From Phocaeicola_A sp045647865 (GTDB lineage Bacteria > Bacteroidota > Bacteroidia > Bacteroidales > Bacteroidaceae): 64,000 nt of DNA. Position numbers and translations under genes: made by a program. The stretch lies in NCBI GenBank assembly GCA_045647865.1, contig JAZRMW010000002.1:91863-155862 (forward strand), in the 5' to 3' direction. Shown one piece after another: positions 32,124-42,200 of the stretch (its first letter is position 1; the number at the start of each line of letters is the position of its first letter). Below the pieces are notes generated by a model. The model saw only the letters and a program-made list of their open reading frames with translations. It was not told the DNA's origin and ran no database searches.

Positions 32124-33257
32124 ATGAATACCATTCTTTTAGCTTTCGATTCCTTCAAAGGGTCGCTTACTTCGCGCGAGGTAGCCGATGCTTTTGAGGA
32201 GGGGGTACGCTCCGTTGCGCCTGACTGTATAATACATAAGGTCTGTCTAGCCGATGGTGGAGAAGGGACAGCCGAAGCGTTGGTCAGTACCCTCGGTGGT
32301 GAATGGGTGGAAGTAGAGGTGCTCGATCCGCTGATGCGTCCCATACGTGCCCGCTATGGAGTGGTTGACGATGGAGATACGGCCATCATCGAAATGGCTG
32401 AGGCCAGTGGACTTACCCTGTTGGCAGAAGAAGAGCGAAATCCATTAAAGACCTCTACGTATGGCACTGGTCAACTGATAGCTGACGCCCTTGCACGCGG
32501 ATGTCGCAAAATTCTCGTTGGCATAGGGGGAAGTGCTACGAACGATGCCGGCACAGGGATGCTCAGTGCCCTTGGGTTTCGCTTTCTTGATGCCGAAGGG
32601 CATCTTCTTGACGGGTGTGGTGAATCCCTTGAGCGGGTCGCAACGATAGATTCTTCCCTTATTCTTTCCGAACTTAAATCTGTTGACATGCGTGTGGCTT
32701 GCGACGTTACCAACCCCTTTTGTGGTCCTCAAGGTGCCGCTTACGTTTTTGCTCCTCAGAAAGGAGCCGACCGCCAGATGGTCGAGCGTCTTGATAAGGG
32801 GATGTGTCATTTTGCAGAAATCATCAAGCAATATAACAAGGTGGATGTGACCGACCTTCCCGGTGCGGGTGCTGCCGGTGGTTTGGGCGGAGCCTTTAGT
32901 GCCTTGTTGGGCGCTCAACTTTGTCAAGGGGTAGAGTTGGTGCTCGACGCCCTTCATTTCGAAGAACTCCTCAAAGGATGCGATCTTGTGGTGACGGGCG
33001 AAGGGTGTATCGACCGTCAGACACTGATGGGCAAAGCCCCTATGGGGATACTGAAAGCCGCCACCCGACGAGGCATCCCCGTCATCGCCATCGGTGGTTC
33101 GGTCGAACGATCTCCTGAGTTGGAGCATAGCGGCTTCTTCTCCATCCTCTCCATCAACGAAGAGGGTCTTCCGCTTCATCTTGCTATGCGTCCTGAGGTG
33201 GCTAAAGAGCATGTACGGCAAATAGGAACAAGAGTAGGTCACTATTCAGAGATATAA
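32124..33257 (+). CDS. Glycerate kinase (GarK/GlxK family)
   Basis: Phosphorylates D-glycerate to 2- or 3-phosphoglycerate. The 377-aa protein begins NTILLAFDSFKGSLTSREVA and has the family's ADGGEGTAEAL, GIGGSATNDAGTGML and CDVTNPFCGPQGAA motifs, plus GAGAAGGLGGAF. Start at ATG 32124 fits the family; ATG 32109 would add five residues and start three bases after the ABC-F stop. The close spacing suggests co-transcription with the ABC-F gene. No glycerate or glyoxylate pathway neighbours. Confidence 0.93.
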   Translation: MNTILLAFDSFKGSLTSREVADAFEEGVRSVAPDCIIHKVCLADGGEGTAEALVSTLGGEWVEVEVLDPLMRPIRARYGVVDDGDTAIIEMAEASGLTLLAEEERNPLKTSTYGTGQLIADALARGCRKILVGIGGSATNDAGTGMLSALGFRFLDAEGHLLDGCGESLERVATIDSSLILSELKSVDMRVACDVTNPFCGPQGAAYVFAPQKGADRQMVERLDKGMCHFAEIIKQYNKVDVTDLPGAGAAGGLGGAFSALLGAQLCQGVELVLDALHFEELLKGCDLVVTGEGCIDRQTLMGKAPMGILKAATRRGIPVIAIGGSVERSPELEHSGFFSILSINEEGLPLHLAMRPEVAKEHVRQIGTRVGHYSEI

Positions 33258-33411
33258 GAAACGCGAAGACGCAGAGACGCAGAGTTTTTATCTAATCTAA
33301 GAGAGGAAACAAGAGACTTGGAGGAGTTCTACCATTTGCGCGTTTGTTCCCTCAAAAGAAAGGAAGACAACTCTGTGCCTCTGCGTTCAAAAAACGTTTC
33401 GCTGAATTCTA
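33257..33411. repeat. Intergenic inverted repeat with ACGCAGAGACGCAGAG arm
   Basis: Left arm GAAACGCGAAGACGCAGAG plus ACGCAGAGTT; right arm AACTCTGTGCCTCTGCGTT plus AAACGTTTCGC, ~85 bases apart. It begins at the glycerate kinase stop codon. Similar in style, but not identical, to the GACGCGGAT palindromes. Confidence 0.75.
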
Positions 33412-33447
33412 ACAAAGGTCGGTGAAATGATTAAAAAATGATAATCC

Positions 33448-33479
33448 TTTGTCTTTTTGCTCCAGAATTCTTATTTTTG
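33448..33479 (+). promoter_or_regulatory. Promoter of the 58-aa HTH-like gene
   Basis: -33 TTTG (33448-33451), 20-base spacer, -7 TATTTTTG (33472-33479); ATG at 33516. Confidence 0.75.
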
Positions 33480-33515
33480 CGTTGTAATTATTAACCCTTT
33501 AATCAGATAAGAATT

Positions 33516-33692
33516 ATGGATACAGTAGAAATCGTATTGGCAAAGATGAAGGAGTTGGGTACTCCCGTGAATGCTACCACCTTGGCAAAGGAAACAGGCC
33601 TTGATAAGAAAGAAGTGGATAAGGCTATGGCAACGTTGAAGAAAGAAGAGAAAATCTTTTCACCTGTGCGTTGCAAATGGCAGGCGTGTTAG
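33516..33692 (+). CDS. Small winged-helix-like protein (58 aa)
   Basis: A 58-codon gene starting MDTVEIVLAKMKELGTPVNA. The pattern helix - TTLAKETGLDKKEVDKAMATL - KEEKIFSPVRCKW is that of a minimal winged-helix DNA-binding fold: two helices in a turn, then a short beta wing. Two Cys near the C-terminus (RCKWQAC). It has its own consensus promoter and good Lys/Glu-rich codon use. I recall similar short proteins across Bacteroides, annotated as hypothetical or transcriptional regulators. Target unknown. Confidence 0.8.
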   Translation: MDTVEIVLAKMKELGTPVNATTLAKETGLDKKEVDKAMATLKKEEKIFSPVRCKWQAC

Positions 33693-33765
33693 TTGTTAGC
33701 TATTAGTTACTAGCTACTAGTTACGAGTGCTTTTCTTGTCACTTGTAGCTAGTAACTATTAGCTC
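33693..33765. repeat. Inverted repeat of TAGTTACTAGCTA units
   Basis: Arms GCTATTAGTTACTAGCTAC and GTAGCTAGTAACTATTAGC face each other across ~25 bases, between the stop codons of two convergent genes. It may act as a transcription barrier. Confidence 0.7.
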
Positions 33766-35404
33766 ATCTCTGAATATTTATTCTTCCTTCTACCGCACCA
33801 TACGGTGCACCGATGTGTCCACCGAGAACTTCCTTGATATAGGTGGACAATATATGTACGTCCAACATCAGATTATCGCCTTTAAGAGTTGTGTGGCGGA
33901 AGATTCCATCGCTACCCAGTTTCTTCAGTTGGAAATCAAAGCTCGCGAGAGTGTATATTTTTTCGGAATCAATAGGCTCGTATTCCCCGTTCACCTTATT
34001 CCTTATATATATATGGCTCACGCGGCGCGGTACATCGGCTACGTGGGAGAACAATCCTTTTTCATCCATCACTACGGGAGAAGGGAATGTTGTATCCACT
34101 TTGAATCGGATACCACTTACTTGCATGAAACTTCCGTTCTCTTCGGGTAGAAGTCTGACGGAGCACTCCAATACATCAGCCAGTTGCTGGCCGGTAAGTG
34201 TAGCAGTGCAGGCCATATTACTGAAGGGAAATAAGGCGAGCAGCTGGTTGTACGTGATTTTCCCCGTAGGCAATCCGGCACGGATGCCTCCACCGTTCAC
34301 CATGGCTATGTCGGTGTCCAGTATGTGGCGGAATGCATCAGCGCAAAGATTTCCTAAAGGATGTTCTTCGAAGCGGGCAGAGCGGTAGCCATTCTCGTCG
34401 ATGATGCTGAAGGGAATGCTGTTTGTGGCTATCGTCCGATTGCCGGAAGCGGATACTTGTTCCTTAATCGCGTTCACAAAGGTTTCTACGGCTTTATCGG
34501 GAGAAACGTCTTCGGCAGATACGAGCCGTGTACTTAATTCTCCTTCAGTGTCGATGGTGAGCACACCGATGTGTCCAAATTCAGAACCTGTGGAAGATAA
34601 CAATACCGGATTTCCCTGAGCATTCGGGATGAGTGTGTCCGGGATGAGGCTGTGACTGTGTCCGTCCAGTATGGCATCCAATCCTGTGGTCTGCGCGATG
34701 AGACTGAACGAGGTCGGGTGGTCTTCGTCAGGGTATTCGCCCAAGTGGGACAGAGCCACTATGTAGTCTGCTCCTTCGGCTCGTGCCGCATCAATACACT
34801 GTTGGATGTAGGGGTAAAAATCCTTCTTGCAGAAATCGTAGATGAGGTTTCCCGCTTCGTCCTGATAGGTGAGAGGGGAGGTGTTGGTGGCTGTCGCGGT
34901 TGTGGCGATTCCGATGAAGGCCACATCCGTATGGCCGTAGCGGACAATTTTGTAGGGGGGATATACCGGTTTCATTGTACGTTGGTCGCGGAAGTTGCAG
35001 CATACCGTGCTTGCCTCCAACCGTTTGAGGAGGGCAGATTGTTGTTTGATGCCGAAGTCAAACTCGTGGTTCCCCAACGTTACAACGTCGTATCCCACTT
35101 GATTCATGATATCTACGATGTGTTCTCCTTGCGATACAGAACCGACCAGATTCCCTTGTACAAAATCTCCACATGAAACGGTTGTGACGTAAGGCGTCTT
35201 TTGAAGCATCTCTTTCTTCACGCTTGCCATCCGTGCATAACCCTCCACGGCGCAGTGTACATCGTTTTCATACACTATTGCGATGGACTTTTCCGGCAGG
35301 TCTATTGCCGGTTGGGTATGTCCGTCATTCTTCCGGCTTCCGTTGCAGCAGACCATCAGCCACAACCATATAGCGAGTGAACCCCATTCCTTTATATTCC
35401 GCAT
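33764..35404 (-). CDS. 5'-nucleotidase/metallophosphatase family lipoprotein (UshA-like)
   Basis: A 546-aa two-domain phosphoesterase. The N-terminal calcineurin-like domain has ENDVHC (family: NDxHG), SCGDFVQGN, TLGNHEFDFG, ALSHLGEY and DGHSHSLI metal motifs; the C-terminal 5'-nucleotidase domain begins ~330 with NLCADAFRH and NGGGIRAGLPTG. N-terminus is a lipoprotein signal with lipobox at LMVCCNGS, so it is likely membrane-anchored and salvages extracellular nucleotides. ATG 35404 places the signal peptide at the start; upstream in-frame ATGs exist. Note Cys for Gly in the first motif, seen in some Bacteroidales members. Confidence 0.9.
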   Translation of the reverse strand: MRNIKEWGSLAIWLWLMVCCNGSRKNDGHTQPAIDLPEKSIAIVYENDVHCAVEGYARMASVKKEMLQKTPYVTTVSCGDFVQGNLVGSVSQGEHIVDIMNQVGYDVVTLGNHEFDFGIKQQSALLKRLEASTVCCNFRDQRTMKPVYPPYKIVRYGHTDVAFIGIATTATATNTSPLTYQDEAGNLIYDFCKKDFYPYIQQCIDAARAEGADYIVALSHLGEYPDEDHPTSFSLIAQTTGLDAILDGHSHSLIPDTLIPNAQGNPVLLSSTGSEFGHIGVLTIDTEGELSTRLVSAEDVSPDKAVETFVNAIKEQVSASGNRTIATNSIPFSIIDENGYRSARFEEHPLGNLCADAFRHILDTDIAMVNGGGIRAGLPTGKITYNQLLALFPFSNMACTATLTGQQLADVLECSVRLLPEENGSFMQVSGIRFKVDTTFPSPVVMDEKGLFSHVADVPRRVSHIYIRNKVNGEYEPIDSEKIYTLASFDFQLKKLGSDGIFRHTTLKGDNLMLDVHILSTYIKEVLGGHIGAPYGAVEGRINIQR

Positions 35405-35608
35405 TCGTATCATCTCTTTTTTTGTCAGATTCATGTGCAAAGATGGGGATAATAAGTGATTTCTGCAAGTAGTTGAGCCTTTTTTTGTCTTGGGACATTT
35501 GGGATAGTATAATGTTATAAACTCCTAAGAATAAAGCAAAGATGTCGGCCAATTCAATAAAAAAACGTAATTTTGCAGCCATTAATAGATAAAAATAAGG
35601 AGAAAGAC

Positions 35609-37642
35609 ATGAAAAAGTATGTACTGGCCCTTGCCGCTATGGGACTGTTGGTTACGGGCTGTAATCAGAAAGGAGAAAAGAGTATGACATCAGGCATCGA
35701 TTTGGCCAATATGGACACCACTGTGGCACCAGGAACCGACTTCTATCGCTACGCTTGTGGTGGATGGAATGATGCACATCCCTTGACAGATGAGTATGCA
35801 CGTTTCGGTAGTTTTGAAGCTTTGGGTGAGCTGAGTATCGAGCAGGTGAAGAGTCTGCTGAACGAATTGGCCGCACAACAACACGAGGCTGGTAGTGTAG
35901 GGCAAAAGATCGGAACCCTTTATAACGTGGTGATGGACAGTGCGAAGCAGAATGCAGAAGGTATCAACCCGTTGAAAGCAGACTTGGAACGCGTGGCTGC
36001 CGTGAAGAACCGCGAGGAACTTCAGAACTTGCTTTTCGATATGCATCTCAAAGGCATGGGACATATGTTCGGGTTTTATGTGGGAGCCGATTCAAAGGAC
36101 AGCAAGAACAATTTGGTGAGTGTAGGTCAGAGCGGACTCTCTTTGGGACAGCGGGACTACTACATCGACACCGACGAAAAGACAACGGAAATACGTAATC
36201 AATTCAAGGCACATTTGGTTCGCATGTTCAGTCTCTTTGGCAATTCGGAAACCGAAGCTGTCCGCAAGGCTGATGATGTGATGGAAATTGAGACACGCTT
36301 GGCCAAGAAGTTCAAGAGTGTCACCGAAATGCGTGACCCTGAAGCCAATTATAAGAAGATGACCCTGGATGAGGTGAAAGCTCTTTGCCCCGACATCCTT
36401 TGGGACAAGTTCTTTGCTACAATGGGCATCAACGATTTGAAGCAACTGGACTTCGGTCATCCCGATCAGTTGAAAGAGGTCAATGATGTGTTGGCCACCG
36501 TACCTGTAGAAAAGCTGAAAGCTTTGTTGGAGTGGAAAACCATCAACTCGGCAGCAAACTATTTGAGTGATGAGGTGCGCGATGCACAGTTTGAGTTTTA
36601 TGGCAAGGTACTCTCTGGCCGTCAGGAGCAGCAACCCCGTTGGAAACGTGCTATCGGTGTTGTGAACGGATCGCTCGGTGAAGCTGTGGGTGAAATGTAT
36701 GTAAAGAAGTACTTCCCTGCAGAGGCTAAGGAACGCATGATTAATTTGGTGAAGAACTTGCAAGTGGCACTGGGTGAGCGCATCCAGGCACAGGATTGGA
36801 TGAGCGACAGCACCAAGGCTGCTGCGATTGAGAAACTGAATACCTTCTACGTGAAGGTGGGTTATCCCGACAAGTGGAAGGACTATTCTTCGCTGGAGAT
36901 TGCCGATGATTCTTATCTGGCCAATGTGCGCCGCATCAACGAATGGGAGATGCGCGACATGGTGGCACGCAACTACAACAAACCCGTTGACCGCGACGAG
37001 TGGTTCATCACTCCGCAAACAGTGAATGCCTACTATAACCCTACAACCAATGAAATTTGTTTCCCCGCAGCCATTCTGCAACCTCCTTTCTTTGACATGG
37101 CTGCCGACGATGCTTTCAACTACGGAGGTATCGGTGTGGTTATCGGTCACGAGATGACCCATGGCTTTGACGATTCAGGTCGTCGTTTCGATAAGGACGG
37201 AAACTTGCGCGACTGGTGGACTGCCGATGATGCTGAGCGCTTCAGCGCCCGTGCCAAAGTGATGGAAGATTTCTTTGCCAATATCGATATATTGCCTGGC
37301 TTGAAGGGTAACGGAAAACTTACCTTGGGCGAAAATCTGGCCGACCACGGAGGTTTGATGGTCGCCTACCAAGCCTTGAAGAACGCTACGGCCAATGCTC
37401 CTTTGAGTGATAAGGACGGTTTCACGCCTGAGCAACGTTTCTTCATTGCTTATGCCAATCTGTGGGCCGGTAATATCCGTGAAGCCGAGATGCATCGTCT
37501 CACCAAGAGTGACCCCCACTCATTGGGAAAATGGCGCGTAAACGGCGCCTTACCTCACATTGATGCGTGGTACGATGCTTTTGGAATTACCGAAACAGAC
37601 AGCTTGTTCGTTCCCAAAGCCGAACGTGCGGTGATTTGGTAA
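35609..37642 (+). CDS. M13-family metallopeptidase (neprilysin/PepO-like) lipoprotein
   Basis: A 677-aa zinc endopeptidase. The signal MKKYVLALAAMGLLVTGC has lipobox VTGC at Cys 18. Zinc motif IGHEMTHGFDD (HExxH, ~513) and the second motif ENLADHGG (ExxxD, ~573), plus the substrate-binding NAYYNP (~473) and the terminal CxxW-like region, are all typical of M13. It probably degrades peptides at the cell surface or periplasm. ATG 35609 is preceded by AAGGAGA; the earlier in-frame ATG at 35573 overlaps the predicted -7 box TAATTTTG (35568-35575) and cannot be the start. Confidence 0.93.
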   Translation: MKKYVLALAAMGLLVTGCNQKGEKSMTSGIDLANMDTTVAPGTDFYRYACGGWNDAHPLTDEYARFGSFEALGELSIEQVKSLLNELAAQQHEAGSVGQKIGTLYNVVMDSAKQNAEGINPLKADLERVAAVKNREELQNLLFDMHLKGMGHMFGFYVGADSKDSKNNLVSVGQSGLSLGQRDYYIDTDEKTTEIRNQFKAHLVRMFSLFGNSETEAVRKADDVMEIETRLAKKFKSVTEMRDPEANYKKMTLDEVKALCPDILWDKFFATMGINDLKQLDFGHPDQLKEVNDVLATVPVEKLKALLEWKTINSAANYLSDEVRDAQFEFYGKVLSGRQEQQPRWKRAIGVVNGSLGEAVGEMYVKKYFPAEAKERMINLVKNLQVALGERIQAQDWMSDSTKAAAIEKLNTFYVKVGYPDKWKDYSSLEIADDSYLANVRRINEWEMRDMVARNYNKPVDRDEWFITPQTVNAYYNPTTNEICFPAAILQPPFFDMAADDAFNYGGIGVVIGHEMTHGFDDSGRRFDKDGNLRDWWTADDAERFSARAKVMEDFFANIDILPGLKGNGKLTLGENLADHGGLMVAYQALKNATANAPLSDKDGFTPEQRFFIAYANLWAGNIREAEMHRLTKSDPHSLGKWRVNGALPHIDAWYDAFGITETDSLFVPKAERAVIW

Positions 37643-37655
37643 TTCAAATCTGAAT

Positions 37656-37747
37656 ATTTTCAGACGCAGATGACGCAGATAAATATAATCTATCAGGTAT
37701 AAGAATAAGATAAAATCTGTGTCATCTGCGTCATCTGCGTTTGAAAA
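37656..37747. repeat. Intergenic palindrome, GACGCGGAT family (copy 4)
   Basis: Left arm CAGACGCAGATGACGCAGAT, right arm ATCTGTGTCATCTGCGTCAT plus CTGCGTTTG, with ~40 bases between. Located between the M13 peptidase and the efflux operon. Confidence 0.9.
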
Positions 37748-37818
37748 TGAATTTCGACACGAAAAGCATTAACAAATCTCTTGACTGTTTTTGCAACTCA
37801 GTTGTAAGAATGGGTGAG

Positions 37819-37826
37819 TATCTTTG
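37819..37826 (+). promoter_or_regulatory. -7 element of the metal efflux operon
   Basis: TATCTTTG, 29 bases before the adaptor ATG. The nearest TTTG (37790-37793) is 25 bases away, longer than the usual spacer. Confidence 0.5.
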
Positions 37827-37854
37827 CACGGTTTTTCAGAATAAGATAAATAGC

Positions 37855-39144
37855 ATGAAACATATTCTCGAACTTTTAAGTGCCTATTGCCTGGCACTAT
37901 GCTTGACGGCCTGTGGCGGCCATCAACACCACGAACATGACCACGAAGCCCATGAGGGACACAATCACGAAAATCATGCCGGACATGAGCATAACCACGA
38001 TGCGCATAGTGGACATGAACATGAAACTGCACATCATCACGAATCGCATCATCATGCCGAAGAGGAGCATGATGGGCATCATCATGAAACGGCAGGAACT
38101 CACGCTCATGAAGGGCACGCCGGCGAGATTATCATTGCTCCTGAGCAGGCCAAAGCAGCTGGTATCGTATCCGAAGTGCTCCACCCGAAGGCATTCCGTC
38201 AGGTGATACCCGTCAGTGGCGAGATTCTTCCTGCCCAAGGAGAGGAACAGACGGTAGTGGCCAATGTGGCCGGTGTGGTGACATTTGACCGCACATTGAC
38301 CGAAGGTGTACAGGTAGGAAAGGGAATGACTTTGCTGACCATCTCGTCGCAGTATATGGCTGATGGCAATCCTGCAGAGCGGGCACGTATCGCTTACGAA
38401 GCGGCCAAGCAAGAGTATGAACGTGCGGCCAAATTGGTGGATGACAAGATTGTCTCGGAGAAGGAGTTCGTCCGTATCAAGGAGGCTTACGAAAATGCCC
38501 GTCTGACTTATGAGGCACTGAAGGCCGACCGTCAGACAAAAGGTGGGGTAGGAGTGGCTGCACCCATCAGCGGATACTTGAAGAACTGTCTGGTGAAGGA
38601 AGGAGACTATGTGAGTGTGGGACAACCCCTTTTGACCGTGACAAAGAACAACCGCCTCTACCTGCGTGCGGATGTACCCGAAAGGCATTATGCAGCACTC
38701 AGCCGTATCCGTTCGGCCCACTTCCGTACTTCCTATGGTGATAAGGTCTATACACTGGACGAACTGAATGGCCGGTTGCTCTCGTACGGACGTACGGCGG
38801 GAGAACAGAATTTCTATCTGCCCATGACTTTTGAACTGGACCATCGGGAAGAACTTATTCCTGGGTCGTTCGCTGAGATTTGGCTATTGTCGGAAGAAAT
38901 GCCCGAGGTACTGAGTGTACCCCATACCGCACTGACAGAGGAACAGGGTATTTACTTCGTTTACGTACAATTGGACGAGGAGTGTTATGCTCGTCGGGAG
39001 GTGAAATTGGGAGCCGACAATGGTCGGGAAGTAGCGTTGCTCAGTGGCATTCATCCCGGTGAACGGGTGGTGATGCAGGGGGCATATCATGTGCGTCTGG
39101 CATCGGTGAGCAAGGCGATTCCGGGACATAGCCATGAACATTAA
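37855..39144 (+). CDS. RND efflux periplasmic adaptor (CusB/CzcB type) with His-rich N-terminus
   Basis: Membrane-fusion subunit (429 aa) of a three-part heavy-metal efflux pump. Lipobox LTAC (Cys ~20) anchors it to a membrane. Directly after it comes a ~67-residue stretch (~22-90) with 28 histidines in patterns such as HEHDHEAHEGHNH and HHHESHHHAEE, then the barrel-sandwich hybrid domain, an alpha-hairpin (~175-225) and beta-barrel domains. The His-rich part is expected to bind Zn, Cu, Ni or Co; the metal is not determined. ATG 37855 is used, since earlier codons run through the palindromic repeat upstream. First gene of a three-gene operon. Confidence 0.9.
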   Translation: MKHILELLSAYCLALCLTACGGHQHHEHDHEAHEGHNHENHAGHEHNHDAHSGHEHETAHHHESHHHAEEEHDGHHHETAGTHAHEGHAGEIIIAPEQAKAAGIVSEVLHPKAFRQVIPVSGEILPAQGEEQTVVANVAGVVTFDRTLTEGVQVGKGMTLLTISSQYMADGNPAERARIAYEAAKQEYERAAKLVDDKIVSEKEFVRIKEAYENARLTYEALKADRQTKGGVGVAAPISGYLKNCLVKEGDYVSVGQPLLTVTKNNRLYLRADVPERHYAALSRIRSAHFRTSYGDKVYTLDELNGRLLSYGRTAGEQNFYLPMTFELDHREELIPGSFAEIWLLSEEMPEVLSVPHTALTEEQGIYFVYVQLDEECYARREVKLGADNGREVALLSGIHPGERVVMQGAYHVRLASVSKAIPGHSHEH

Positions 39145-39146
39145 GG

Positions 39147-39280
39147 AGACCCACCCCCGGCCCCTCCCTCTATGGAGGGGGTAGAACTGTCGATAATGAA
39201 CATTGAATATAATCCGAATACATGAAATATAATCATTCCACTCCCCTCCATACTGGGAGGGGTGAGGGGGAGGGCCCCTT
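39147..39280. repeat. GC-rich inverted repeat pair, related to the DUF559 element ends, without a gene
   Basis: Arm 1 (39147-39181) contains GGCCCCTCCCTCTATGGAGG; arm 2 (39238-39280) reads ACTCCCCTCCATACTGGGAG and GGGTGAGGGGGAGGGCC. Arm 2 is the imperfect reverse complement of arm 1, ~57 bases apart. The CTCCCTCTATGGAGGGG core echoes CTCCCCCTCTATGGGGAGA of the 53-bp repeats. Arm 2 lies inside the RND pump reading frame. Confidence 0.75.
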
Positions 39281-42200
39281 ATCCCGAATCATACATTTCT
39301 CCTTAAATAACCGTCTGTTGGTACTGGTGGCCAGTATCCTGGTGATGATAGGCGGTCTCTACACGACTTACCACACCGAGGTGGATGTCTTCCCTGACTT
39401 GAATGCCCCTACGGTAGTGGTGATGACCGAAGCCAATGGTATGGCTGCCGAGGAGGTGGAGCAATTGGTAACATTTCCCATTGAGACGGCGGTGAACGGA
39501 GCAACCTATGTCCGCCGTGTGCGTTCATCGTCAACGAACAGTTTCTCCATCGTTTGGGTAGAGTTCGATTGGGGTACGGATATCTATTTGGCCCGGCAGA
39601 TTGTATCAGAGAAACTTTCGCTCGTTGCAGAAGAGTTGCCTGATAACGTGAATAAACCCACGTTAGGACCACAGTCGTCCATCTTGGGTGAGTTGATGAT
39701 TATTGGTCTGACGGCTGACAGTACCTCGATGCTTGACCTGCGGACATTGGCTGACTGGACCATACGTCCTCGCTTGCTCTCTACCGGTGGTGTGGCACAG
39801 GTGGCCGTGTTGGGGGGAGATGTAAAAGAATATCAGGTATTGATTGACCCTGCCCGTATGCGTCACTATGGGGTGACCCTTGATGAGGTGTTGGCCGCTA
39901 CACGGGGAATGAATGTGAATACCAACGGAGGTGTGCTCTATGAACATAGCAACGAGTATATCGTACGCGGTATGGTGGCCACGACGAATGTGGATGAAAT
40001 AGGCAAAGCTGTGGTGAAGCGTATGGGTAAAGTGCCCGTCACGTTGGCTGATGTGGCCGATGTACGGATTGGTGCCCAGGAACCGAAGATCGGTTGTGCT
40101 TCCGTGGAGGGTAAGCCTGCGGTGCTGATTACCGTCACTAAACAGCCTCACACAGGAACGTTGGAGCTGACCGAGCGTATAGACCGTTCGTTGGAGGAGA
40201 TGAAGGCGACCTTTCCAGATGATGTAGAGGTGAATACAGATATCTTCCGCCAGTCGCGCTTCATCGATAGCAGTATAGGCAACGTCAAGAACTCCTTGTT
40301 CGAAGGTGCCATCTTCGTGGTCATCATTCTGGCTCTGTTTTTGGCCAATGTGCGTACAACGGTGATTTCGCTTGTCACTTTACCTTTGGCATTGGTATTC
40401 TCTGTACTTGCCTTGCATTTCATGGGGTTGACAATCAATACCATGAGTCTTGGGGGTATGGCCATTGCCATCGGCTCGTTGGTGGATGATGCCATTGTCG
40501 ATGTGGAGAATGTGTGGAAAAGACTGAGAGCTAACCGTACTCTCCCTCTGGAGGAACGTAGTACCGTACGTGAGGTGGTTTATGAAGCCAGCCGTGAGGT
40601 GCGTATGCCCATATTGAACTCTACACTTATCATCGTTGTAAGTTTTGTTCCTCTCTTCTTCTTGTCGGGCATGGAGGGACGCATGCTTGCCCCGCTGGGT
40701 ATAGCCTTTATTGTGGCCTTGGCGGCCTCTACCTTGGTGGCACTGACGTTGACTCCTGTCCTTTGCAGTTATCTGTTGGGAGGAAATCATGATAAGGAAG
40801 AGACCATGCGCGAGGCACGTTTGAGCATCTGGTTGAAGGGTCGTTACCGTATTGCCCTTGAATGGGCATTGCGTCACGGAAAGGCCGTGTTGGCATGTGT
40901 TGTTGTACTTTTCATCGGTGCCTTGACTCTGTTCTTTACGTTGGGACGCAGTTTCCTTCCCTCGTTCAACGAAGGATCGTTTACCATTAATGTCAGTTCA
41001 TTGCCCGGAATTTCTTTGGAAGAGAGTGACCGCATAGGCCGTCGTGCAGAGGAACTGCTCCTGACAATTCCTGAGATAGAGACCGTGGCCCGGAAGACCG
41101 GCCGTGCCGAACTGGATGAACATGCCTTGGGTGTGAACACTTCGGAGATAGAGGCACCCTTTACGCTGAAGGAAAGATCGCGGCGCGAGGTGATGGCTGA
41201 GGTGCGCGAGAAGTTGGGGACACTCGTCGGAGCGAATGTCGAGATTGGTCAGCCTATCAGTCACCGCATTGATGCCATGTTGAGCGGAACACGGGCTGGA
41301 ATCGCCATCAAACTTTTCGGTACAGACCTTAATCACATGTTTGCCCTTGGCAATCAGATCAAGGAGGCTATTGCCGATGTGGATGGCATTGCTGACCTCA
41401 ACGTAGAGCAACAGATTGAACGGCCCGAACTGAAGATTGTTCCCCGTCGTGAGATGTTGGCCCGTTATGGTATCACCTTGCCTGAGTTTGCCGAATTTGT
41501 CAGTGTGAATATGGGGGGTGAAGTGGTGTCGCAGGTCTATGAAGAGGGTAAGAACTTTGACCTCGTGGTGCGTACTGCCGGTGACCGTCGTGACCGCATG
41601 GAGGATGTGCGTTCGTTGATGATTGACACTCCCGAAGGACGTATTCCCCTAAGTTATGTGGCCGAGGTGCAATCCGCTATGGGTCCCAACAGCATCAGTC
41701 GCGAGAATGTGAAACGTAAGGTTGTCATCTCTGCCAACACCCATGGACGTGACCTCCGGAGCGTGGTGAATGACATACAGGAGCGTGTTGCCACACACGT
41801 CACCTTGCCTGAGGGATACCATATTGAGTACGGTGGTCAGTTCGAAAGTGAACAGGCTGCATCCAATACGTTGCTGCTTACTTCGCTGATCAGTATTGTC
41901 GTCATCTTCCTGTTGATCTATCTGGAGTTCAAGAATGCCCGCGAAAGCGCTGTCATCCTGTTGAATCTGCCGTTGGCTCTCATCGGCGGTGTCTTTGCCC
42001 TCTGGATTACTTCGGGCGAAGTGAGCATACCCGCTATCATCGGATTCATCTCGCTCTTTGGTATTGCTACACGTAACGGCATGCTCCTTATTTCGGAATA
42101 CAACCGTTTGCGCAACGAAGAACTGAGCCTGCACGACAGCATTGTGGAGGGCTCGCTTGACCGATTGAACCCTATCCTGATGACTGCTCTCTCATCTGCC

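Noticed and set aside
37741..37854. Extended N-terminus of the efflux adaptor from ATG 37741
   Set aside because: It would begin in the palindromic repeat, precede the -7 element, and place a lipoprotein signal 38 residues inside the protein.
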